Under the pieces are notes generated by a model. It had not been told where the DNA came from and ran no database searches. It saw only the letters and a list, made by a program, of their open reading frames with translations. Source: Neoceratodus forsteri (taxonomy: Eukaryota; Chordata; Ceratodontiformes; Ceratodontidae). Taken from it: a stretch of 64,000 nt of DNA. The stretch spans positions 165,020,501-165,084,500 of the forward strand of contig CM057456.1 in NCBI GenBank assembly GCA_016271365.2, given 5' to 3'. This document shows positions 10,188 through 20,957 of this stretch, piece by piece. Positions within the stretch are counted from its first letter, which is position 1. Each line of letters begins with the position of its first letter. The translations under genes and the position numbers were made by a program.

Positions 10188-10432
10188 ATATGTGTGTACA
10201 TACACCACACCACACCACACACACACATACACACCCTGCACACCCCACACAACCACAACATGCAACAAATATAACAAACACAATCCACACACACCACACC
10301 ACACTGCACACAACAAACAAAACACACACACACACCACACCCACAACACACAAAAACACAACACATACTAAACACACACAAAACACACACATACATCAGT
10401 ATACACACACACACTCAAACGCACTCACCACA
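10188..10432. repeat. AC-rich low-complexity tract
   Basis: Degenerate CACA repeats with interspersed AAC and ACCAC units, giving Cys/Val-rich or His/Thr-rich frames that are not genes. It lies between the PLE stop codon and its 3' pLTR. Confidence 0.9.
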
Positions 10433-10543
10433 GTGTTAAGGTGAGAAGTCAACATGTAGATAACCACAAAATTACAAAATCAAAGGCCCGCTGAAGAACT
10501 AAAGTATTTATGTCCATCTTTTAAAATAAAGGTCTGTGTAAGT

Positions 10544-13297
10544 TTAAGTGGAATAATGTGTCATATAACCAACATCAATGTTCAGTCCATCTGCCACCAT
10601 ATTGAGAAGTAAAATAAGTCTAATTTCAGAAGCCTGTCTCTGTTGTGTACTGTTGAAATGTCCTTTTAAGATCATCACAGACATATCTGAGATTGAGTGA
10701 TCAACCTGGGAGAAGTGCTGGGCTACTGGTTTCTCAATCTTCTTGTGATTAATAGAATGTCTGTGTGAATTCATTCTAGTGCGGAGATGTTGGCTTGTCT
10801 CCCCCACATAACGTGTGCAAGGACATTTCTTGCATTGGATAAAATAGACCACATTACTAGATGTACATGTATAATCCCCCTGTATCCTGAACAGTCTGTT
10901 TTGTGATGTAACCACACAGTCTGAAGTGGAAATGAGATTACATGTCTTACATATGCGTTGATGACAGGGTCGTGTACCATATGATGTCATGGTATTCTGT
11001 TCTGGTTCAAGTTGACTCCTAATAATCAGGTTGGCTAAAATAGGTGGTTGTTTAAAAGATAGTAGTGGTAGTTCTTGAAAAATATAGCTAAGGGTTTCAT
11101 CCTCTCTAATTATTGGATGGAAATCCTTAATAATCTTACATAGGAGTTCAAGGTCAGGATGGTATGTGACTACTAAGGGTATTCTGTTGGTAGTCATCCA
11201 TTCCTTATATTGTAGTAGCTGTTCTCTTGGGACCTGTGTTGCATGTTCCACTGCTCTGTCAATTTCTCTGGACAAGTATCCCTGCTCAATAAAGGTGTTT
11301 TTCAACATTGCCAGATGTGTGTCTCTGTCTTCCTCATTTGAACACAGGCGGTGGTACCGAAGTGCTTGACTATATATGACAGATTTCTTTGTGTGGCTCT
11401 GGTGATTACTTTTCTTGTGTAAGTATCTCTGTATGTTTGTTGGTTTCCTGTAAAGACAGGTATGTAGGGTTCCATCCTTAATAGTGACAGTGGTATCCAG
11501 AAAATGTACGCTGGTGGCAGAATATTCCAGGGAAAGCTTTATAGTTGGGTGGAGGTTATTAAGTTCCCGATGAAAATCCTTAAGTGTGTCAGTGCCCTCT
11601 GTCCAAATTATAAACAAATCATCAATGTAACGGAAATAAACAAGTGGTTTATGTGTACAGTGCCTTAGAAAATCCTCCTCCTCCAAATTCACCATAAAAA
11701 GATTAGCATACTGTGGAGCCATCCTGGTTCCCATTGCTGTTCCCATAGTTTGAACATAATGTTTACCATTGAAGCTGAAGTTGTTATGTGTCAGAATGAA
11801 TTCAGTGAGTTTACCCACAACTCCAGGGTCAATGTTGGGGTCCAATTCTTTGTCATGCAGGTATTTGAGGCAGGCTGAAATGCCATCTGTGTGTGGAATA
11901 TTAGTGTAGAGGGAGGTTACATCCATTGTGGCTAAAAGGGTATCAGGTGGTAAGTCCTTAAAACCAAAAAGTTTATGCAGGAAGTGAGTAGTGTCCTTGA
12001 TGTAACTATCCCTTTGTATAACCAGCGGTTTGAAAATAGCTTCTACAAACCCTGATATCCCCTCTGTCAGGATGCCATTACCAGAGACTATGGGTCTACC
12101 AGGATTACCAGGCTTATGTATTTTAGGAAGCATGTAGAATGTCCCTGGCTTAGGTTCACTGGGGATGAGGTCCTTTAGTTTGTCTTGGACATGCTTTGGA
12201 AATGTTTCAATTAACTTCTTTAGTTCTCTTTTATATTCTGTAGTTGGGTCGCTTCCCAGTACTTTGTAGTAAGTAAGGTCACTTAGCTGCCTGTTGGCTT
12301 CCGTAATGTAATCTTCCTGATTCAATATCACCACTGCCGAGCCTTTATCAGCTTTTTTTATGACAATGTTATGGATTGATTTTAATGTTTGTATTGTCCT
12401 CCGTTCCAATGGAGAGAGGTTGTAACGGGCCTGTTTCTGCCTATTAAGAATCTCACCAGTAACTCTCTGGCGAAAGCAATTAATGTATTTGTCCAGTTTC
12501 TTGTTATGGCCACTTGATGGGGTAAACTCATATGGTTTCTTTTTCTTATACATAATATTTTTACTGTTTGTGATTTCTTCCCTGTCTGTGATTTCTTCTC
12601 TGCCATGAAAAAATTCCCCGAGTCTCAATCTGCGGAAGTATTCCTCCATTTCACCACAAAACTGTATTCTGTCCAGTGGTTTAGTTGGGCAGAAATTGAG
12701 GCCCTTAGAAAGTACATTTAATTCCCCAGTAGTCAGTGTGTGGGTGAACAAATTTACAACTGAAAGGTGCCCATCTGTGAAGCTTAGTTGTTCAGTCACA
12801 TTGTTCTGTTCTTCATGTTTGTTAGGAAGTATGGTAAGTTGAAGGGCATCTAGCTTCCTGTTTTTAATGAGCATGGCTTTTCTTAAGGTTCTTTGGTAGT
12901 TCATGTCTATCTCATGCAAGATGTTTGGAATAGGCTCACCAGACATCCTCTCCAGTGTGGTAGCTATTTGGTTAAACTGTTTCTTCAAAAATGCTTTTTT
13001 GGCATATGAGCTGTGGATTCTGTGATTTATCAATTTCTCAGAGGTCCTATGACAAAGTTGTTCAGCATATGTAGAATTATCTGTGCTTCTCAGTGGATTC
13101 CAAATAGCTAGACCTTTAGGGATAATGTTATTTCTTTTGCACTGGGATAAAAAGTAGATGTCACTGTCTAGCTGTGCTAGTTTCTTCTTAATGTTATGCA
13201 ACTGCCATGTCCTGCGGTGAATTTCGGTATCTTCCATAATGCAAAAAATGTGTTGTAGGTGACGTATTGGTGCTTTTAAGAACAGATCCAGAAACAA
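10544..13297 (-). CDS. Penelope-type reverse transcriptase with GIY-YIG endonuclease
   Basis: The 917-codon ORF has no stop or frameshift. It copies element RNA and cuts target DNA for PLE retrotransposition. Residues 1-310 are a basic, helical N-terminal region. RT motifs follow: LPKIHK (390-395), TMDVTSLYTNIP (457-468), GTAMGTRMAPQYANLFM (519-535) and the catalytic YIDD (557-560). A Cys/His cluster (PCHQRICKTC, about 777-786) precedes the GIY-YIG domain (VVYFIQC at 816, RYVGET at 829-834, then conserved Arg and His), which has the KCPC insert seen in vertebrate PLEs. PLE RTs are relatives of telomerase RT. The likely start is Met22 (13234), because Met1 lies in the terminal repeat. Its length is slightly above the usual 800-900 residues. 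All key residues are present, so this copy could be active. Confidence 0.93.
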   Translation of the reverse strand: MFLDLFLKAPIRHLQHIFCIMEDTEIHRRTWQLHNIKKKLAQLDSDIYFLSQCKRNNIIPKGLAIWNPLRSTDNSTYAEQLCHRTSEKLINHRIHSSYAKKAFLKKQFNQIATTLERMSGEPIPNILHEIDMNYQRTLRKAMLIKNRKLDALQLTILPNKHEEQNNVTEQLSFTDGHLSVVNLFTHTLTTGELNVLSKGLNFCPTKPLDRIQFCGEMEEYFRRLRLGEFFHGREEITDREEITNSKNIMYKKKKPYEFTPSSGHNKKLDKYINCFRQRVTGEILNRQKQARYNLSPLERRTIQTLKSIHNIVIKKADKGSAVVILNQEDYITEANRQLSDLTYYKVLGSDPTTEYKRELKKLIETFPKHVQDKLKDLIPSEPKPGTFYMLPKIHKPGNPGRPIVSGNGILTEGISGFVEAIFKPLVIQRDSYIKDTTHFLHKLFGFKDLPPDTLLATMDVTSLYTNIPHTDGISACLKYLHDKELDPNIDPGVVGKLTEFILTHNNFSFNGKHYVQTMGTAMGTRMAPQYANLFMVNLEEEDFLRHCTHKPLVYFRYIDDLFIIWTEGTDTLKDFHRELNNLHPTIKLSLEYSATSVHFLDTTVTIKDGTLHTCLYRKPTNIQRYLHKKSNHQSHTKKSVIYSQALRYHRLCSNEEDRDTHLAMLKNTFIEQGYLSREIDRAVEHATQVPREQLLQYKEWMTTNRIPLVVTYHPDLELLCKIIKDFHPIIREDETLSYIFQELPLLSFKQPPILANLIIRSQLEPEQNTMTSYGTRPCHQRICKTCNLISTSDCVVTSQNRLFRIQGDYTCTSSNVVYFIQCKKCPCTRYVGETSQHLRTRMNSHRHSINHKKIEKPVAQHFSQVDHSISDMSVMILKGHFNSTQQRQASEIRLILLLNMVADGLNIDVGYMTHYST

Positions 13298-13583
13298 ATG
13301 ATTTGATACCTTTTATTGGACCAACAAGGATGTTACAGAAAAGAACAAAGTGCTCTAGCTTTCGAACCAACCAGTTCCTTCTTCAGAAGCTTTGTGGCAG
13401 TTATTTCAAATATCCCATACTATTAACACCAGATTATATTGAAAAAACAGAAATAATTCTCATTGGTTTTAACATATACATTTATAACATAACAGAAGAT
13501 TACGTCAGAGAAGCTAATTAACACCAGTATGCCTTTAACTGAGGAGCCTCAGAAGGGCAAAGGTTATCAAGAATTCTCTACAG
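13286..13583 (-). repeat. PLE terminal repeat (pLTR), 5' copy
   Basis: Upstream copy relative to the minus-strand ORF. It overlaps the first codons of the longest ORF reading (start 13297), so the second methionine at 13234 may be the real start. Confidence 0.9.
13345..13395 (-). ncRNA. Hammerhead ribozyme-like motif in the 5' pLTR
   Basis: Same boxes as the 3' copy, but stem II reads GGAAC against GGTTC and so contains a mismatch. This copy is probably weaker. Confidence 0.4.
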
Positions 13584-14035
13584 AAATGAATGACTTCTTA
13601 CAACTTAATTGTTATTTGTCCCTCCCTGGTTCTCAAATCTCAATCTATCTAAAGTCAGTTACATTTCAAACCCACATCTTGTCAACTAACACAACCTGTG
13701 TGCAATATTTGCTGCAGTCTTTCCAAAACAATGAAATGGATAAAATAAAATCTTCATACTTACCAAAATGGATTTCACATGGATATTACATCACTTCCTC
13801 TCTGTACAGTACAGCTACAGTACCATTCCCAATGAGTTTTAACGATGGAGCCTATTTTTGTTACCCTGTAAAAGAAACAAAATAAGTGTACTGTATGTGT
13901 TTTACCATTGCGACTCTGAAAAGCTACAGAAAATAAAACATACAACTAAAGGAAGTGAAGCAGCATAACAAACATGAGTACACATACTCACTTTATGGTT
14001 TAAATATTAAGAATCTTTGTGTCTGTGGCTGATGG
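13584..14035. other. hAT sequence between the PLE and the minisatellite, no gene
   Basis: AT-rich sequence downstream of the transposase gene and outside the 5' pLTR. An open frame runs through 13529-13885 but has no recognisable domain. Confidence 0.5.
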
Positions 14036-14435
14036 ATGTGGTGGTCTGGACAGACTCAGGCTCAGTGGTGGCAGTGGCTAACATCAGTCTCTGTGGTGGT
14101 GGTGGTCTGGGGACAGACAGTCTCAGGCTCAGTGATGGCAGTGGCTAACATCAGTCCCGGTGGTGGTGGTCTGGGGGTGGACAGACTCAGGCTCAGTGGT
14201 GGCAGTGGCTAACATCAGTCCCAGTGATGGTGGTCCAGAGGCGGACAGACTAAGGCTCAGTGGTGGCAGTGGCTAACATCAGTCCTGGTGGTGGTGGTCC
14301 GGGGGCAGACAGACTCAGGCTCAGTGGTGGCAGTGGTTAACATCAGTCCTGGTGGCAGTGGTCCGGGGACAGACAGACTCAGACTCAGTGGTGGCAGTGG
14401 CTAACATCAGTCCTGATGGTGGTGGTCTTGGGGGG
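14036..14435 (+). repeat. Minisatellite of about 62 bp x 6
   Basis: Each unit contains GACAGACTCAGGCTCAGTGG, TGGCAGTGGCTAACATCAGTC and a GGTGGTGGTC stretch. Six to seven diverged copies are visible. The array ends some 25 bp beyond the transposase stop, in what would be its 3' UTR. Confidence 0.9.
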
Positions 14436-14461
14436 GGCACACTGCCTTTTAAAAACTTCAG

Positions 14462-17065
14462 TTAAAACCTGCCAACATTAACAACATCATCATCCTCATA
14501 AAGAAAGCTGCCCTCACAGTCATCGATGTCTAAAGTCTGACCATTTGGAAATTCTTTTTCCATTGTGTCATCATCTACGTCAGTGGTGGACCATTTCAGG
14601 CAGCCACTGCCAGTGCCACCAGGATGCTCCATTTCCACTTCAGCAAGACTACCATCACTAGGCCGGGGTATGAATATCGAGGTTGCAGTCTGTGCTGGTA
14701 TGTGCCTCTCATTCATTTTAATGAATGCTAGCAAACTAACATTTGCAGGAGACAGGTATGATATGACTCAACCATTCTCTGTGCTGCACTAAGTCCAGTT
14801 GTTGATGCATCATTCTGTTCTCCCGAATCATTTATTTCACAAATACCCACTTGGGACAAAGCCTCCCAAAGCGGGTTGACAGCAGCCACTTTGGATGACA
14901 GACGACCTGGAACTGCAGTCCCCTTCCCCTTGCAGGATATGCTTGATGGTCTTCCAGGTACACCTTCAGCCAGATTATGTTGCTGAGGTTTGCTGACCTT
15001 GGCATGTGACTTCTGTGCCCCATGAACCAAGCACACCAGTTGACCACTGATATTTTTTGCCTGTTCAGGCCCTCCCTCTCTCCAGTACTGATACAATTCC
15101 ACATTTGTATTGTGGGTCTAACATTGTTGCTATGGCAAAGTTGTCACTACGCTGAATGCTCACAAAATGACAATTCTGGTCGAATACTGTCAGCATGTGT
15201 TGCAGCAACACACTGCTACTACCGTCTCCGGCAACATCAAGGCTATGCTGTACATTCACCAATGTCTGCCTCAACACCCGCAGCAGTGGAATTGATTGGC
15301 TAATGGAGGAAGACTTACCACTCATTGCCTGTGCGGCATGTTCAAAAGGCCGTAAAATTGTTATTACAGAGTCCATGAGGCACCACTGTTCAGTTGTCAT
15401 AGACAGGGAGGCCCCGGAACTGTCACGACTAGTGTGCATAACAAGATATTCTGAGATGGCTTTGTATTGTTCATACATCCTCTCTGCCATGTATAAAGTG
15501 GAGGTCCATCAGGTGACGATTTCCAGCTTCAAGTGGTGCTGAGGCAGGTTGTTTTGTATCTGCAACTGCCGCAGTTGGTCACGGGCCTTTCCAGATCTTG
15601 AAAAGTGAGAGCAGATACTTCGTGCAATGGTCAGCATTTCCTTTACATCAGGGTGCTGCAGAAACTCCTGCACCACAAGATTTAAACAGTGGGCCATGCA
15701 TGGAACACGAAAAAAACCACCATTCGTGATGCATTTCACCATATTTGACCCATTGTCACTTGCTATGAACCCAGCTCTCAGGGACAGATGGTTTAGCCAT
15801 CTGTCAATTTCAGTCAGTACCATGTCCAACATGTTCTCACCAGTGTGTGAACAGGTCACATTGCGCATAGCAATCATTGCATGCTGTTGAATTCCTGGAA
15901 GATTGCTACCGCAACAATCCACCTTACTGCACTGATTATTCACACTACCAACATCACTAACAACCCCCGTCAACTGTGCCCAGTGTGCAGTTACACACAA
16001 ATATGAACTTCCTGCTGTTTTTCCACCTGTCCACATATCCATACTTAAATGGATGAATGGAGAGGAGGAATGTTGAAGGGCATGTCTTACTGAGTCTGAC
16101 ACAGTGCGGAACAACTCGGGGACAGCACAGGTAGAAAAGTATGTCCTGGATGGGACTTTCCATTTTGGACAGGTATGCGCAGCAAACCACCGGAACCCAG
16201 AATTCTCCACAAAGGAGAAGAGCAAAAGATCAATTGCCAGCATTTCCGCTACAGCAGCATTAAGTTCACGTGACATTGTATGATTCGGGGGTTACTTCAG
16301 CTTATACGCAAAAACACTCTGTAACGTGGGCTGACTTAAATGTTTTACATGGGGTGTGTTGATCACAAACGGTTGTGCTCTGTGATGAATGGCATTGGCA
16401 GGGGGTGGAGTGTGGACATTTGATGAAGACAGTTGCACAGGTGATGATGACAAACCCAGAAATGCTGTTATTTTGCCAGATTTGCCAACCAGGATTGATG
16501 CACCACTTGCACTAGACATACTGCATTCACCACCACCACCACCACAAAAACTGCTACTCTCACCAGCACTGGTCAACATTTCAAAGTCATTATGGTCCTC
16601 CACCTCATCATGCCTGTAGTAATTCTCTGCTCTTATTACTGCACTACTGCACATGTTTAATTTACTACTGGACTTAACAGTCATGGAAGGGGATAACATG
16701 CTGGCTATGGTTGCCGGTGACGAGGGTGAACACCCCACTGTGGTATTAGTTGCCAGCTTGTGCTGGGTCCACAGTGCCAAGTGCCTATTCTTAAGTTGTG
16801 TATGCTGTTCTCCTGTGCCCAGATGGCTCCCCTTTTTACCTCGACTCGCAAGCATATGGCAAACCTGGCAGTTTGCAACTGAATCATCATTTGCATCTTG
16901 AACAAAAAAATCCCAATCAAGGGATTGTGATGCTCTGCTTTTAACATGTCCATGATGTGGCTTATTTAAGTCCATTATTTTAAACACTGAAGTGGGGTGG
17001 GGGGCACGTGATGTTTCGGGCACTGCACACCTGGACTGCAACTGACCACCATGACTACCTATCAT
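14462..17065 (-). pseudogene. BED-finger hAT transposase (decayed)
   Basis: One minus-strand frame runs from 17065 to 15065 and is broken only by TAA (16292-16294) and TGA (15509-15511); the second sits where the family has Arg in a TRWNST-like motif, so it is probably a CGA to TGA decay. The BED finger (near 16840-16780) has C-x2-C and HLGTG-x-QHT. Transposase blocks follow: SMDMWTGG (first catalytic Asp region), ASDNGSNM (second Asp), HCLNLVV, and ERMYEQYKAIS. After 15065 the frame shifts (YQYWREGG.., 15102-14728) and shifts again to LAFIKMNERHIP and an acidic tail (14734-14462). It would excise and reinsert the element by cut-and-paste. At least two nonsense codons and two frameshifts make it inactive. 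The family resembles ZBED/Ac-type hATs. Confidence 0.85.
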
Positions 17066-17084
17066 TATTACTGGGTCATCATCA

Positions 17085-17811
17085 TCAACTAAATAGATTC
17101 CAAGTTTTTACAGGGGAAGGATTCCTGCAAACAGATTCAGACACAGCCACTTTGAATTTCTTTTTCTCCGGTTCCCAACTGGGGTCAATTACGTCATCAT
17201 CATATTCATCAACATCACACACATCCACATCTTCTGCTTGGATGCTAGCATGTGGACTGCATGTTTCAACAACAGCAACATCATTGTCATCATCACATTC
17301 ATCATCAGCATCTACACCACCATCATCTGATATTTTTTCAACACACTGTGAATCACTGCATGGAAAATGCGTGATGTTAAATGCCACGGTAGACGGAATA
17401 TCACATTGTATGCTATCATTGACATGATTATCAGAATCCTCAGGTTCAGTTACTGGGATGTTACTGGGAAGTATGACATCATCTATGCTGCCACTCACTG
17501 GCACTGCTTCACACTCAGTATTTTTGGATACGGTACACTGGTCGGAATTAGAACTTGACACAACAATACTAATACTACCTCCACCACCAACACCAGTCAC
17601 ACTAACACCACCGGCTGGGAAAACATAATCTCCTCCAACTATGAGTGGAGCTACTGATTGGGCTATAAAAAACATTGCAGGATAAAATACCTTTCCTTAC
17701 ATCAGCAATGCACTTCTGTGTCTGCATACTACTACCACACTCACAGACCATCTTACTGCTAACATTGCCATGGCGAGAAACAGCTTTGCTTGCACATCTC
17801 TTTGAAGGCAT
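17085..17811 (-). pseudogene. Probable upstream exons of the hAT transposase gene
   Basis: Two overlapping minus-strand open frames (17811-17602, basic and Cys-containing, starting MPSKRC; and 17675-17085, strongly acidic with many Asp and Val) precede the BED frame. They join if a short frameshift or intron near 17690-17660 is allowed; a 28-bp gap with GT..AG ends is too short for a normal intron. The acidic frame ends at 17085, 20 bp before the BED frame opens. I have no domain match for either. They may be an N-terminal extension or a separate small ORF. Confidence 0.4.
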
Positions 17812-17819
17812 TTTGGGGG

Positions 17820-18849
17820 ATCAACCACAATATTATAACCAAATTCAGATTTTGATACGTTCACTCTCTCATAGGAGGGATGCTAGTTGTGAAACCAAAT
17901 AAACAACTGTGGCTTCAGCAACAGATTAGAGACTACTCTGAGACTGCCACGCAATTAAAACAACTACAGTAACCAGTTGTGCTGATGAGGTCACAAAAAC
18001 AATCCAATCTGGTAAAAAATACCTTTTGAACATGGGGGTGGGGGGGAGCACTGAATGTAGACAGTGCAGATTTTTACGGCACTGCAAGCAGCAAAACTAA
18101 GAACAGATACCACGACCGTAGTACAAAATCAGGCAACTGCAGTGGATATCAGGTTCACACTGCTGCGCCTGCAATTACACTAGTCTGTGGCACAATAAAA
18201 GGTGTATTATTTGATGCACGCAACACTGCACACACACTCACACACAGAACAGTTTGTGTACAATGCTGAACGAGGAATGCATAGCAAATGCAAAAGTTCA
18301 GTACTATGCCACGTTACGTATTGTAAATTTGTAATGTAAACAACCTGAACTTATGAACTCTGCACCACATCTACACAACAAACAGCAAGAAAATGTCAGC
18401 TATGACTGAAAATATTACTGTGTGTACATTTACACAGTCAGTTATATAACAAAAATAACCAAAAACAAAGAAATCACTATTTCTCCAACTTAAATCTACC
18501 TACACCACAGATACGCCCCTCCCCCAAAGCACACTTTCACTGTCTTTCACCACAAACACTCAATGTTGTAAATTAACATTCAAAATCCACACAAAAACAA
18601 AAACATTCGATGATATGAGCACAGAAGGGTTTTCTACAATCGATTAACTAAAGTTGGAGCCCCCCCCAAAAAACTCAGAAATGCTTTTTGAACAGCTTTT
18701 ACAAGATTTCTATCACAGACAGCTATCAGAGCACACTGTCTCCTACTCCTTCCTACTCATATTACCCTGACCTGAGGCTGTGCAGATCAATATAGAGCTC
18801 ATGTGACCTGAAATCCCATGAATCACTGCAAAATTCACCTTCAGAGCTC
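17820..18849. other. hAT 5' non-coding region
   Basis: About 1 kb upstream of the transposase frames. It has no ORF of note, G-rich and A-rich runs near 18030-18050 and 18660, and no recognisable insert. It probably contains the transposase promoter, but I cannot point to a TATA box with confidence. Confidence 0.5.
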
Positions 18850-19082
18850 AAAAACAAGGCGAAGTGAGGCGAAGTGCACAGCCTGCAATGCACTTCGCCT
18901 TAAATTTGGCAGAGTAGTGGTCTGAGGAGGCGGAGTGATGAGAAGTCATTGATTCCAATGGACTTCATGTTCCACATTATAATGTGAAGTACTCTGCTTT
19001 GCATTGCAGAGCACTCCATGAATCTGCCTTTGCTCCGCAAACCGCTTTGTGGAGCAGATTGAGCCCACTTCGCCCACCACTA
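18850..19082 (-). repeat. Right terminal/subterminal region of the hAT element
   Basis: Dense GCGAAGTG/CACTTCGC words: AGGCGAAGTGAGGCGAAGTG near 18857, GCACTTCGCCT near 18890, GTGAAGTAC near 18982, CCCACTTCGCCCACC at the end. The terminus CCACCACTA abuts the right TTTACTAC duplication. Confidence 0.65.
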
Positions 19083-19090
19083 TTTACTAC
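19083..19090. repeat. Right 8-bp target-site duplication of the hAT element
   Basis: TTTACTAC, identical to 4266-4273. Confidence 0.8.
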
Positions 19091-19840
19091 TTCTAAACTT
19101 CAGGGCATGTCTCCTTATCCTTCTAGAGGACACCAGATCAGACATACCCATCAGTTTAATCTTTTCGATACCCTTGAGCATGAGTAGGACAGAGATCATG
19201 GTCCTTCCTTTTCTTCAAGCAAGGGGAACAAGCTAAAGGCCAAAAGCCTCTCCTTATAGCTTCTGTCTCCCAGACTTCTGATAATTTCTTATGCACTCCA
19301 ACATTCTGTCTGCCCTCTTGACAGCAGCTGCACACTGTTTGTCATGCTCCTACCACTTCTCTATTATGGCTCCCATGTTCTTTTCTTTCTCCATGGCAGC
19401 AAGAGAAGCCCAAGACAATATGTAGGTAATACCTCTGTTTTTCTTTCCCAAGTGCAGAAACTCATATCTGGCTGCACTAAATCTGAGACTCCAAGAGTCC
19501 AAGCAATCATTCAATTTGTTTAGGTCCTCAAGGAGTTTGTTCCCAACCGCATCTTCAAGGGGTTCACCACCCTGGCAAGCTTAGTGTTATTGGTAAATTC
19601 AAATGGCCTTCTAGACATCCCCATCTTCCAGATTGTTAATGAAAATGTTGAACAGCAGTGGTGCCAGCACTAACCCATAAGGGACAACAATAAATACTCC
19701 TCTCAATTCATGCAAGCCCCCCTCACTGGAGGGCTTATGGCTCATCCTTAGGGACCCCCCACCCGGTGTTTATGGAGTTTTGGTGCACTGGAGGGAATAT
19801 TTTCTGCTTGCCACCACTTGGCAGCAGCAGACTCGGGAGC

Positions 19841-19850
19841 AATATATATA
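19841..19850 (+). promoter_or_regulatory. TATA-like element in the LTR-like insert
   Basis: AATATATATA followed by GAGGGAGTT, about 130 bp from the TG end, a usual U3 position. Confidence 0.4.
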
Positions 19851-20951
19851 GAGGGAGTTGGGAGACAGCCAGGGAGAGATCAGTGGGTTCTGCAGTAGGG
19901 CAGTTTGGAGGGGGGATCCCCCCTCCTCTTAGGAAGTTTGGAAGTTTCAGCTGTGATGCATTGGGTCCCTGAGTTTGGGGCTTCCATGGATGGTGAGCAG
20001 CAAGGCAGTTTGTGGTAATTTATGGCCTGAGTCCCCTTGGGACTGGGTGGTGAAAGCATCAAGGGAATTTGGAGGGCAGGTAGAGTAGGTCCCCAGGGGT
20101 GTTGAGACCAACTTTTGGGAGTGGAATTTCAAGCCATCAGGGACTGTAGGAGTTGGAGCAGAGCCTCTGCAGGGGATCAGGGCGTGTTGGCAGCTCCCCT
20201 TGGTTCCTTTCCTCAGTGGCATTTTGGCTTGTGGGCTGGTAGATGGGAGTAGGTGGTGGCCTGGACTTGATGGGGCCTGCAGTGGAAAGGTCCCGGGGCC
20301 TATGTTTGGAAAGTATGCCTTTAGACCAATATAGGCTGTGGCTCAGCTTGGGCAAGAAGAAACTGTAAGTAAGGGAGCCACTGTGACTGCTGTGGGAGGC
20401 TTAGCTTCAGGGATAGCTGCGGGAGCCAGATTGAAAGAGAGAGAGTGAAAAGTACAGGGAGCAGGCCAGTCCAGGACAAGGGGTAAATGTAGTAATGTGA
20501 GCAGTGTTTGTTAGAGGCAGCAGAAAAATTAGCAGGCTGTGGAATTTAGGCCAGAGTATGAAATAACTCGGCGACATCAAAGGAGCACATCGCTCCCCTG
20601 GTAGAGGTGCTTAGGCAGAAGAAGAAGAAGTGAGACTTTGGGTTAAAGTCCCAGTTTTTAAGTGAAGCTCTGTGTGAAGGGAGGCAGTGACAAGTTAAGG
20701 TACTTATCAGTGCCAGTGCTCATTTGGGGGTTTCACGCTTCTGGCAAAGTAAAGAGCAGTCTCTGGTCCTGAGTAAAAAGGTTTGCTGCTGGTTCTGTGT
20801 GTATGGAAAATCTCAGCCTAAGTATGCCCACGTATGTCTCTCTCTCAGTATTCCAATTTGGTATAAAAAGTTAGCCCCATGGAGCTGTGTAACTTAAAAG
20901 CCTTTGAGCAACTGAGAACCTGAGCTCCTGCAATCTTTAAGAGCTCAGGAG

Positions 20952-20957
20952 AATAAA
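20952..20957 (+). terminator. Polyadenylation signal in the LTR-like insert
   Basis: AATAAA followed at about 8-20 bp by T/G-rich TTTGTTTTGGGGG, a good GU-rich downstream element. Confidence 0.4.

Larger units (their letters stand above)
9306..13583 (-). mobile_element. Complete Penelope-like retroelement (PLE)
   Basis: Two directly repeated terminal sequences (9306-9602 and 13286-13583) flank a 917-codon minus-strand ORF encoding a Penelope-type RT plus a GIY-YIG endonuclease. The repeats differ at about eight positions in 297, which suggests a fairly young insertion. The element lies in the hAT just past the stop codon of the plus-strand BED gene. It has no capsid- or integrase-like coding, as expected for PLEs. 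The 941 bp between ORF stop and 3' repeat include an AC-rich tract. Confidence 0.9.
4274..19082 (-). mobile_element. Giant composite hAT transposon with two BED-finger genes (about 14.8 kb)
   Basis: The element begins TAGAGAGGCAGCAAA and ends, read inward from the right, TAGTGGTGGGCGAAG. Both are weak matches to the hAT terminal form CAGWGRTGGGCRAA with C changed to T. It is bounded by perfect TTTACTAC duplications and sits inside a CR1 whose frame reads through when it is removed. Inside are a minus-strand BED/hAT transposase gene (14462-17065 with possible upstream exons) and a convergent plus-strand three-exon BED gene (4902-9256). Later insertions inflate it: a PLE (9306-13583), a LINE (7449-8790) and two fold-backs. 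Without these it would be roughly 8.5 kb. The transposase is broken, so this copy is non-autonomous now. The strand given is that of the transposase. Confidence 0.75.

Noticed and set aside
10063..10444. Cys/Val-rich and His/Thr-rich open frames
   Set aside because: Produced by the AC-rich low-complexity tract within the PLE 3' region.
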